From G942493375 sp942493375 (GTDB taxonomy: Bacteria; Armatimonadota; UBA5829), in NCBI GenBank assembly GCA_942493375.1, contig OW818698.1, forward strand, positions 7,812,001 to 7,876,000: 64,000 bases of DNA. Direction: 5' to 3'. Under the pieces are notes generated by a model. It did no database searches and was not told where the DNA came from. It was given only the letters and a program-made list of their open reading frames with translations. Position numbers and translations under genes: made by a program. This document shows, one piece after another, positions 1-6,678 of this stretch. Every line of letters starts with the position of its first letter. Positions within the stretch are counted from its first letter, which is position 1.

Positions 1-1
1 C

Positions 2-415
2 ATCACCCAGGATGTCATTAACCCGCTTACTGGGAATCGACTTTCTTCAAACACACGTATTCTGATTGCCAGAATCATTATGTGTTTCATTGCAGTATTC
101 CTGCTGGTATGGGGGCTCTGGTATCCACTAGGTGAGAAGCTGTGGGACTATATGGCCGTTACCGGCGCTATCTATTTCACCGGAGCATTTGCAACACTTG
201 TGGGTGGAATATACTGGAAACGCGCCAGTACTGCCGGAGCATATGCAGCCTTCGTGTGCGGTTTCTTCATGATAATGGGACTAAAACCGGTACAGGGTTT
301 ATTTAAAGTAGACTGGCCCAGTGAATACGTTGGGTTGAGCGTAGCAGCTGCAGCGATGCTGGCAATGGTTATATTTTCGCTGCTCTTCCCAAATAAAAAG
401 GAGTTACCACAATGA
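2..415 (+). CDS. Sodium:solute symporter (SSS family), C-terminal fragment
   Basis: The reading frame is open from base 2, so this is the 3' part of a gene cut by the window edge. About 137 residues are visible. They contain a T-Q-D-V-I-N-P stretch followed by R-I-L-I-A-R and at least three hydrophobic helices, with G-G-I-Y-W-K-R between two of them. This arrangement is typical of the last helices of SSS-family Na+/solute symporters of the inner membrane. The stop codon overlaps the start of the next small gene (ATGA), so the two are translationally coupled. The substrate cannot be told from this end. Confidence 0.8.
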   Translation: MTQDVINPLTGNRLSSNTRILIARIIMCFIAVFLLVWGLWYPLGEKLWDYMAVTGAIYFTGAFATLVGGIYWKRASTAGAYAAFVCGFFMIMGLKPVQGLFKVDWPSEYVGLSVAAAAMLAMVIFSLLFPNKKELPQ

Positions 416-570
416 CATTCTGGCGAATACTTTGGTCGGTAATATGGTTCGGCGGGCTGGGTGTGTTCACTGTCCTTTCACTCATGATCATGGTATATGG
501 TTACCGGGATCTCGTGGATTTGTTTAAAACTCTAAAAAAACAGCACGAGCAGTTCAAGAACGGAAGTTAA
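412..570 (+). CDS. Small single-pass membrane protein coupled to the symporter
   Basis: A 52-residue protein starts at the ATG that overlaps the symporter stop codon (ATGA), with an AAGGAG-like site about 10 bases upstream inside the symporter gene. Residues about 4-32 form one hydrophobic helix (W-R-I-L-W-S-V-I-W-F-G-G-L onward), followed by a charged tail rich in Lys, Gln and Glu. Small membrane proteins directly after SSS symporters are common and may be accessory subunits; that role is inferred from context only. No family is recognised. Confidence 0.65.
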   Translation: MTFWRILWSVIWFGGLGVFTVLSLMIMVYGYRDLVDLFKTLKKQHEQFKNGS

Positions 571-611
571 TAAGCCATATCGTCTGGGCAGGCAAAAACC
601 TGCCCAGCTGT

Positions 612-1529
612 TTACATCACCAACGCAGTTAGCTCTTCAGCATAACCATCAGCACGTAGATTGCCCCAATATTCAACTGCCTGTGTATATGTATTGCTGC
701 GTATTTCGGTCAGTCTGGAGATCATTGTTTGCAGAGTTGAAAGTCGCTTCTCGTTTTGTCCGGGATCTTGCGAATATGCAGTGAGCTTCTCCATCCACAC
801 ATCACAGTCGTGTACCAGTCCCAGAAAGTCTTGCATTGTTTTGAGATGCAGTATTGCATCCTGGATCGGTTCTCCAAAACACGGCGCAAATGCCTCCAGC
901 GTGTATCTGAGTTTCTTCGCTGCTATACGCATAGCGTGCAGTCCTGCAACATTCTCAGGGTCAACAATTACAGTATCATATGCACATACATCCGAAAGAC
1001 GCGGAGTTATGAGGGAATACGCTTGCTCACCAAAAAGGTTCTTATATAGTTTGCCACTGTCCGCTTTGGTCTTTCGAGCATTTTCCAGCAGGATACTCAA
1101 TCTGTCTGGTAAATCCGACTGCTCAAGCTCATCCAGCGCGCTAAGCATAGAGATCCTGGCGCTATCTCTGATCTTGATCTCACGGTCAATCAGCCAGCGG
1201 ATGCTTAGTTTATCAGTGCCCCGTGTGTATGAACGGAGATGGTCTATGAAGACATCTTGATCTCTTACCTGCCCCAGCGCTCGTGTCACCCCACTAATCT
1301 CTGCTTCAACAGGCTCTCTGTACTCTTTAGGAAAACACGATCTAAATACTTTCAGAGAAGCCCGCATTCGCCGAGAAGCAACCCGCATGTCGTGAAGCGC
1401 CTCGATATCTGATCCATCACGTGTCCCAGGGAGATTCTTCATCAACTGGTCGAACAACTTCGAAATTGTCTCTCTTGCTGCAGCGCCAAATGCACTGCGA
1501 TAAATGGAACAGTTGTCCGATCTGACCAT
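612..1529 (-). CDS. CHAD domain protein
   Basis: This 305-residue protein is helical throughout. It carries the two CHAD signatures: L-H-D-M-R-V-A-S-R-R-M-R near residue 45, and L-H-A-M-R-I-A-A-K-K-L-R-Y near residue 200. Conserved histidines and basic residues of CHAD domains bind polyphosphate or other polyanions. There is no attached CYTH triphosphatase domain. It is the last gene of a three-gene minus-strand operon and starts one base after the stop of the upstream kinase-like gene, with a GGAGG site that lies inside that gene. Polyphosphate binding is known for the family; the link to the two kinase-like partners is inference. Confidence 0.85.
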   Translation of the reverse strand: MVRSDNCSIYRSAFGAAARETISKLFDQLMKNLPGTRDGSDIEALHDMRVASRRMRASLKVFRSCFPKEYREPVEAEISGVTRALGQVRDQDVFIDHLRSYTRGTDKLSIRWLIDREIKIRDSARISMLSALDELEQSDLPDRLSILLENARKTKADSGKLYKNLFGEQAYSLITPRLSDVCAYDTVIVDPENVAGLHAMRIAAKKLRYTLEAFAPCFGEPIQDAILHLKTMQDFLGLVHDCDVWMEKLTAYSQDPGQNEKRLSTLQTMISRLTEIRSNTYTQAVEYWGNLRADGYAEELTALVM

Positions 1530-1530
1530 C

Positions 1531-2229
1531 CTAAGCCTCCACTACAGACTCTATTCGTTCCTCAATAACACCCTTCAGAGTTTCGAATATCTCATCCGGC
1601 GTCCGTGAACCATCAACTTCGGTAAAGCCGTATTTTTTGGACATTACATCCAGCTCAGTGATTAGTTTATTCTGGTAATTTATATAGCTATCAAACATAT
1701 TGTCAGCAAGAGCCATATCCATCCCGGATTCCCAATAGTTGAACCCTTTGCCATCGAGTGCTCTTGGTATCAAATCCTCTGCGTTCACCCGCATATACAT
1801 TATCAGATCGGGTACCAGAGCAAACCCGTAAATCTTCTCCAACCAATCAGGATTGGCACCGCGAACGATATCCCTTGCACATACTGAAAAATAGTATCTG
1901 TCGGAAAGCACATAATATCCGGCTCTTAGTGCGGGGATTATCTGGTTTTCCATCCTGTCAGCAACATCCGTAGCATAAAAGAGGCTCATTGTCCGTCTAC
2001 CCAGAGTATGTCCGCTTTTTGCCTGTTCTAATCCTTCACCTGTGAGTTCGGACCTGGTAAGCCCCGTATCTGCCACTGCATGTCCGCGGCTTTCCAGCCA
2101 GGTCCTCAACATATTGATCTGTGTAGTTCGTCCAACAGAATCCGGACCTTCCAGGACAATCAGTTTCCCGGTAAGACTTGAAATATCAATCCCCGGCAAA
2201 CCCTCTCCATACCAGTTAAACTGTCCCAT
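1531..2229 (-). CDS. Thymidylate-kinase-like protein, second copy, altered Walker A
   Basis: This P-loop protein of 232 residues resembles dTMP kinase and the gene just upstream. The start chosen is the ATG at 2229, preceded by GGAGG with a 6-base spacer; it overlaps the end of the upstream gene by 14 bases. A longer frame to 2271 lacks such a site. The P-loop reads G-P-D-S-V-G-R-T-T (residues 28-36), so the invariant Walker A lysine is Arg34. The D-R-Y motif (S-D-R-Y-Y-F-S) is kept. Kinase activity may therefore be weak or lost, and a regulatory or partner role is possible. It lies between the canonical copy and the CHAD gene. Confidence 0.75.
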   Translation of the reverse strand: MGQFNWYGEGLPGIDISSLTGKLIVLEGPDSVGRTTQINMLRTWLESRGHAVADTGLTRSELTGEGLEQAKSGHTLGRRTMSLFYATDVADRMENQIIPALRAGYYVLSDRYYFSVCARDIVRGANPDWLEKIYGFALVPDLIMYMRVNAEDLIPRALDGKGFNYWESGMDMALADNMFDSYINYQNKLITELDVMSKKYGFTEVDGSRTPDEIFETLKGVIEERIESVVEA

Positions 2230-2929
2230 TGGTTGCCTCCTGCTTGTCTCCACGAACTCCCAGATAATCATTGAGCAGTTCAGTTACTATACCGCGGACC
2301 TGGGACTGCTGTTCCTCAATTGTGAGTGTGCCATCTATCACTGTCAGATTGGACTCTTCCAGCATGGATTCATATTCCTGAACTATACGGGCCTGGAAGA
2401 GCTTAAAACTCTCCTCCGCATCCTTGGAAAGGCCAATATCCTGTCCAGCTTCATAATATTTTAGCTGTGCTCTTCCTGTTAATATTCTATCCAGCGAAAT
2501 GTCCAGTGGCACTCTGAAGTAAAATGCTATATCAGGGACGACACTGAAATCGTAGAGGTTGCGGACCCAGTTGCGGTGGACTCCTCGAGCTACATCCCTG
2601 GCGAATGCAGTATATACGTATCTGTCTGCCAACACTATGGCTCCTGCTTTCAGTGCCGGGACGATGTCGTTCTCAGTACGGTCGGCAAAATCTGTGGCGT
2701 GAATCAGACTGAAAGTCGTAGGGGTGAGGACTTTGCGTTTCTTACCGAGTTTGGTTGTTCCCTTTACAAGAGTAGAGGAGTTCCATTCACTGAAGAACAC
2801 CTTGTATCCTTCACTAAGTAACCACTTGTGCAAAAGGTGAATCTGAGTGCTCTTCCCGGATCCATCAATGCCTTCTACAACAATCAAGAGGCCACGTTCT
2901 CCGTGTTTTCTAAATCCAGCAGGTTCCAA
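2216..2929 (-). CDS. Thymidylate-kinase-like protein, first copy
   Basis: A 237-residue P-loop kinase of the thymidylate kinase fold. Residues 19-28 are E-G-I-D-G-S-G-K-S-T (Walker A with Lys26), and A-D-R-Y-V-Y-T-A-F-A-R-D carries the D-R-Y motif. It begins with TTG at 2929 behind an AGAGGA site. It overlaps the second copy by 14 bases and leads the operon that ends in the CHAD gene. Canonical Tmk makes dTDP from dTMP. A tandem pair joined to CHAD is not the housekeeping arrangement, so the substrate may be another nucleotide or a polyphosphate-linked reaction (inference). Confidence 0.8.
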   Translation of the reverse strand: MEPAGFRKHGERGLLIVVEGIDGSGKSTQIHLLHKWLLSEGYKVFFSEWNSSTLVKGTTKLGKKRKVLTPTTFSLIHATDFADRTENDIVPALKAGAIVLADRYVYTAFARDVARGVHRNWVRNLYDFSVVPDIAFYFRVPLDISLDRILTGRAQLKYYEAGQDIGLSKDAEESFKLFQARIVQEYESMLEESNLTVIDGTLTIEEQQSQVRGIVTELLNDYLGVRGDKQEATNGTV

Positions 2930-2985
2930 GTTTCACGTCCTCTCATCTATCTTAATAGGCCTGGGTATACCGCCAGGTAACGAAC

Positions 2986-2991
2986 ATTATA
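2986..2991 (-). promoter_or_regulatory. Candidate -10 box for the kinase/CHAD operon
   Basis: On the minus strand TATAAT lies about 57 bases upstream of the TTG start at 2929. No good -35 was found at 16-18 bases, so support is only the -10 match and the position. Confidence 0.3.
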
Positions 2992-3185
2992 CACTATCGT
3001 CCTTACAAAAAGGTTACATAAACCGTGGGTTATTTAACAGACATATATCCATAAACAAACAATCTTTAACCATCATTAGAAAGTCAAGGTATCCTATATG
3101 CTTAGTCGGCTGTGACCCAAATACCTCCACATATCGAAAATTGGTTTCTTCAATATAAGGATTACCATTTTTCTCTTGTATATAT

Positions 3186-3191
3186 TATAAT
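3186..3191 (+). promoter_or_regulatory. -10 box abutting a start codon, possible leaderless transcript
   Basis: A perfect TATAAT ends five bases before the ATG at 3197. Transcription from this box would start at or next to the A of the ATG. No Shine-Dalgarno-like sequence precedes the ATG, which fits a leaderless mRNA. The -35 region is AT-rich with no clear match. Confidence 0.4.
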
Positions 3192-3196
3192 ATGGT

Positions 3197-3922
3197 ATGC
3201 GAACAGTACTACGGGGACCAAGCAGCACTATAAAGACTTCCGCGAAGAAGACCTCTAATAAGCGGCGCAATATTGCAATCGTAATTGGCAGCGTAATAAT
3301 GCTGCTGATTATTAGTGTATATGTGATGTTCTTCACCAGTCCTGAACCCCAACCGGTTTATATGTTCCAGTCAGTCCAGGAGCGTCAGGCAGTTGCCCAG
3401 ACAAAGTTCAATGAAATCAGAAACCTGACTGTTCCAGCAGCGCCAAATACGACTTACACACCGCAACCCAGAGAGATAGTGCTGTCCGAAAAAGAGACCA
3501 ACGCCATTGTCCAGACTTTCGTAGAATCAGACCCCAAAATCTATGCAAAAATGAATGAATTGGGAGTTAAAAACCCCACTGTACGACTTAAGAACAGTTC
3601 AGTTGAATTAAACGCAAGGGTAAGTTACAGCGGAATAACCGTGCCTGTAACTATTGATATGGCGGTTGTTCAGGGACTGCCAAACACAATGAGATTAGCC
3701 GTTCTGTCTGCGAATATTGGTAGAATGCCTGTTGGAACCGAACTACGAAAAAAACTAACTGATGCAGTTAACTCTGCTGCCCCTGGTGGTCAACTCCAGT
3801 TGCCAAAAGGAATCAATTCTCTCAGAGTGGAATCAGGCAGACTGGTCATAATTCCCGATGCCAATCCGTCCTCGACAACTTCCACGCCACTTTCTCCTCC
3901 ATACTCTTATTCAAATCCATAA
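3197..3922 (+). CDS. Membrane-anchored extracytoplasmic protein, DUF2140 (YpmS)-like
   Basis: The 241-residue protein has a basic N-terminus (K-K-T-S-N-K-R-R), one transmembrane helix at about residues 30-50, and an extracytoplasmic domain. The domain pattern is L-S-E-K-E-T-N-A-I-V-Q, then a V-R-L-K-N-S-S-V-E-L strand, then an I-G-R-M-P-V-G segment. This resembles DUF2140/YpmS-type and related lipid-binding-like domains, although the match is by eye. The C-terminus is rich in Pro, Ser and Thr. The gene stands alone between the kinase operon and the sugar locus. Function is unknown. Confidence 0.6.
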   Translation: MRTVLRGPSSTIKTSAKKTSNKRRNIAIVIGSVIMLLIISVYVMFFTSPEPQPVYMFQSVQERQAVAQTKFNEIRNLTVPAAPNTTYTPQPREIVLSEKETNAIVQTFVESDPKIYAKMNELGVKNPTVRLKNSSVELNARVSYSGITVPVTIDMAVVQGLPNTMRLAVLSANIGRMPVGTELRKKLTDAVNSAAPGGQLQLPKGINSLRVESGRLVIIPDANPSSTTSTPLSPPYSYSNP

Positions 3923-4043
3923 ACTCCTCGTTCATCAAGAAGTCTTCATTCAAATAGAATGCATCTAGAATCGCCCGTACTTACGCAATTCTATTCCTAC
4001 GGAGTCTTTGGCGATTCGTTGGACTGCACTTAGTATTGGGATG

Positions 4044-4074
4044 TATAATTAACCAATCATAGTTAAACGTTTCA
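4044..4074 (+). promoter_or_regulatory. Promoter -10 with downstream LacI-type operator
   Basis: TATAAT at 4044-4049 is followed at 4063-4074 by TTAAACGTTTCA, a near-perfect palindrome with the core AAACGTTT and a central CG. Such centres are typical of LacI/GalR-family operators. It sits just after the expected transcription start and ends at the AGGAG site of the oxidoreductase gene at 4091. No LacI-type regulator is encoded in the window. Confidence 0.45.
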
Positions 4075-4090
4075 GGAGTTGTAAGAATAT

Positions 4091-5341
4091 ATGAAGCAAG
4101 TATCATTTATCATCGCTGGTGCAGGCGGACGCGGTTATGGATATGCAGAGTATGCAAAGCTCTATCCCCAGGAGGGAGTATGTGTTGCTGTCTGTGACCC
4201 AAATGATGAATCCAGAAACCGCTTCGGAGATCGGCACGATATTCCGGAAGATCGCAGATTCAAAGACTGGAAAGACCTGCTTGATAAGCCTAAAATGGCC
4301 GATGCAATACTTATCTGCACTCAAGATGCAATGCACAGAGATCCAACCGTTGCACTCTCAGCAATGGGTTACAATATTCTGCTAGAAAAACCAATGGCCC
4401 CCACTCCTGAACACTGCAAGGAGATCGTAAAAGCAGCAGTCAAGAACAATATTATCTTCGCCGTCTGCCATGTATTGCGCTATACAGATTTTAACCGCAA
4501 ACTTAAGAGCCTCATAGACTCCGGACTGATTGGTAAGATTCACAATGTCCAGTTGCTGGAACCAGTAGGCTATTGGCATCAGGCACACTCATTCGTACGA
4601 GGCCCCTGGCGAAACCAGGAAGAGTCTTCCTTTATGCTGCTGGCAAAGTCCTGCCACGACCTGGACCTTCTCAACTTCCTGATCCCTGGTAAATGCAAGA
4701 AAGTATCCAGTTTTGGATCACTTTCATATTTCAACAAGGCCAATCAACCTAAAGGCGCAGCGGACAGATGTGTAGACTGCCCATTAGAAATAGAAACGGA
4801 CTGTCCCTACTCGGCTATTAAGATTTATCTGAGAGATTTCGGACAAAACCTAAACACCTGGCCAGTATATAGTCTTACCCATGCAGAAACCCGTGAAGCC
4901 GTAGTTGAAGCTCTGCGCAAAGGTTCATTTGGACGATGCGCATTTGCATGTGATAACGATGTAGTCGATCACCAGGTAGTCAACATGGAGTTTGAAGGCG
5001 GCACAACTGCCGGATTCACCATGTGCGCATTCAACGAGGCCGGTGGACGACAAATCAACATTATGGGAGACAGAGGCACACTGCAGTGTGCCGACGGCGA
5101 CATAACGCACTTCGACTTCCTGACAAATAAAAAGACAATAATATCTCCCAGCGAAGGTGATGAACTGGCTCAGAGCGGACACGGCGGCGGCGACTATGGC
5201 CTTATGCGCAGCTATTTGACCGCAGTCCGTGAAAACGACCAGTCAAAAGTCAGCACAGGCCCGGATGTAACTTTGGACAGCCACCTGATAGTCTTTGCAG
5301 CTGAGAAATCACGCCTGAACAACACAGTAGAAACACTATAA
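4091..5341 (+). CDS. Gfo/Idh/MocA family oxidoreductase
   Basis: A 416-residue NAD(P)-dependent sugar or inositol dehydrogenase-like enzyme. The N-terminal Rossmann domain begins F-I-I-A-G-A-G-G-R-G-Y. The E-K-P motif (L-L-E-K-P-M-A) that contributes the catalytic lysine region is present near residue 99. A middle segment has four cysteines (C-V-D-C-P-L, then D-C-P-Y-S-A), seen in one subgroup of the family and possibly metal-binding. No signal peptide is seen, so it is cytoplasmic. It is the first gene of a plus-strand carbohydrate region and may oxidise sugars released by the downstream exported proteins (inference). Confidence 0.88.
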   Translation: MKQVSFIIAGAGGRGYGYAEYAKLYPQEGVCVAVCDPNDESRNRFGDRHDIPEDRRFKDWKDLLDKPKMADAILICTQDAMHRDPTVALSAMGYNILLEKPMAPTPEHCKEIVKAAVKNNIIFAVCHVLRYTDFNRKLKSLIDSGLIGKIHNVQLLEPVGYWHQAHSFVRGPWRNQEESSFMLLAKSCHDLDLLNFLIPGKCKKVSSFGSLSYFNKANQPKGAADRCVDCPLEIETDCPYSAIKIYLRDFGQNLNTWPVYSLTHAETREAVVEALRKGSFGRCAFACDNDVVDHQVVNMEFEGGTTAGFTMCAFNEAGGRQINIMGDRGTLQCADGDITHFDFLTNKKTIISPSEGDELAQSGHGGGDYGLMRSYLTAVRENDQSKVSTGPDVTLDSHLIVFAAEKSRLNNTVETL

Positions 5342-5370
5342 ATCAGGTCTCAATTAGGCCATATATTTGA

Positions 5371-5415
5371 TCCAACCCATTCCTCTTGGAGAAGGGGGCA
5401 AGGTGGATTGATTCC
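5371..5415. repeat. Family D short repeat copy
   Basis: A segment containing CCTCTTGGAGAAGGGGGCA and ending GGTGGATTGATTCC precedes the GH172-like gene. It is an inverted relative of the copy at 46958-47000. Repeats of this kind are scattered in many bacterial genomes. Confidence 0.45.
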
Positions 5416-5452
5416 ATTCTTAAATAAATATTGCTATATGGAGAATAATGCG

Positions 5453-6538
5453 ATGAGCGATTTCAACGGACTTGGAATGAATCTGGGCAATTTATCGAGA
5501 GTTTCCAAAGCTGAAACCAGATCAATATGCCCTGAAAACTTCACCGGTGAGAAGGGTAAAGCCGGTATGGCTACTACCGGAACTGGCGAAAGGTGCGCTA
5601 GAGCGCTTGGTCAGGGCTGGAAGGTATCCCCATCGGTTGTTATTCAGCCGGGAGAGACTTTTGTTATGGCGGATATCCAGGGGATGGGCGCTATACAGCA
5701 CATCTGGCTGACTACATCGGGCAGTAACCGATTCTATATCCTCAGAATGTACTGGGATGGACAGGAACAGCCCTCCGTTGAGTCTCCTGTTGGTGATTTC
5801 TTCGCGTGTGGATGGACCAGGTATTCGCAGATATCCTCTATCCCAGTCTGCGTTAATCCTGGAAGTGCATTCAATAGCTACTGGGAGATGCCATTCAAAA
5901 AATCAGCATTGATGACTCTTGAGAACCTTTCTCACGAGGCAATGGTACTTTATTATCAAGTAGACTACACCCTGACTGATGTCCCAGAAGACGCAGCCTA
6001 CTTCCATGCACAGTTCCGCAGAACAAATCCCCTACCCTATAAAGATGTGTATACAATAGTCGATGGCATCAAAGGCCAGGGGCAATATATCGGCACGTAT
6101 ATGGCTTGGGGAGTTAACAACACAGGCTGGTGGGGTGAAGGCGAGATTAAGTTCTTTATGGACGGTGACTCTGAATTCCCTACGATCTGCGGCACAGGCA
6201 CTGAGGACTACTTCTGCGGTTCCTATAACTTCGATGTCGGCAAAGAAAACGGTGGATATCGGGAGTTTACGACCCCTTATGCAGGACTAGCGCAAGTGGT
6301 CAGGCCTGACGGGCTCTATTCATCACAGACGCGTTTCAGTCTTTACCGATGGCATATCATGGACCCTATCAGGTTCAAACAGGATATGAAAGTCACGATC
6401 CAGGCTCTTGGTTGGATGCCGGACGGCAGGTATTTGCCGCTGCAGGATGACATTGCTTCAGTAGCATTCTGGTATCAAACCCTGCCAACAGCACCGTTCC
6501 CGGAATTACCTGACAAAGACTATCTGATGGTAGTGTAA
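5453..6538 (+). CDS. DUF2961 (GH172-like) protein
   Basis: A 361-residue protein of the DUF2961 family, now placed in glycoside hydrolase family 172. That family includes fructofuranose- and arabinofuranose-acting enzymes. Signatures are A-D-I-Q-G-M-G-A-I-Q-H-I-W in the first third and C-G-T-G-T-E-D-Y-F near residues 247-255; Glu251 is the likely catalytic acid of this motif. The start is the ATG at 5453 with GGAG nine bases upstream; an in-frame TTG at 5408 lies in a repeat and is less likely. No signal peptide is seen, unlike the exported proteins that follow. It probably acts in the same sugar pathway as the oxidoreductase. Confidence 0.88.
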   Translation: MSDFNGLGMNLGNLSRVSKAETRSICPENFTGEKGKAGMATTGTGERCARALGQGWKVSPSVVIQPGETFVMADIQGMGAIQHIWLTTSGSNRFYILRMYWDGQEQPSVESPVGDFFACGWTRYSQISSIPVCVNPGSAFNSYWEMPFKKSALMTLENLSHEAMVLYYQVDYTLTDVPEDAAYFHAQFRRTNPLPYKDVYTIVDGIKGQGQYIGTYMAWGVNNTGWWGEGEIKFFMDGDSEFPTICGTGTEDYFCGSYNFDVGKENGGYREFTTPYAGLAQVVRPDGLYSSQTRFSLYRWHIMDPIRFKQDMKVTIQALGWMPDGRYLPLQDDIASVAFWYQTLPTAPFPELPDKDYLMVV

Positions 6539-6558
6539 AGTATCGGATTTACAAACCA

Positions 6559-6643
6559 TGTCATTCTGAACGCAGTGAAGAATCTCAGTATTTGCAGAAA
6601 TATTAGTAGGAAAAGCAGATTCTTCACTGCGTTCAGAATGACA
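6559..6643. repeat. Family A inverted repeat, 27-bp perfect arms
   Basis: Arms at 6559-6585 and 6617-6643 (TGTCATTCTGAACGCAGTGA onward) are perfect reverse complements around a 31-base loop. In RNA it would fold into a strong hairpin between the GH172 gene and the first DUF4838 gene. Related copies are at 21751, 37803, 42062 (half) and 57187. Confidence 0.85.
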
Positions 6644-6678
6644 CACAACAACACAATGAAGTGTAACAGGAGTAAAAA

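Noticed and set aside
661..1260. 199-codon plus-strand frame opposite the CHAD gene
   Set aside because: It is the antisense of a clear CHAD protein, is rich in Ser/Arg/Cys without domain features and has no ribosome site.
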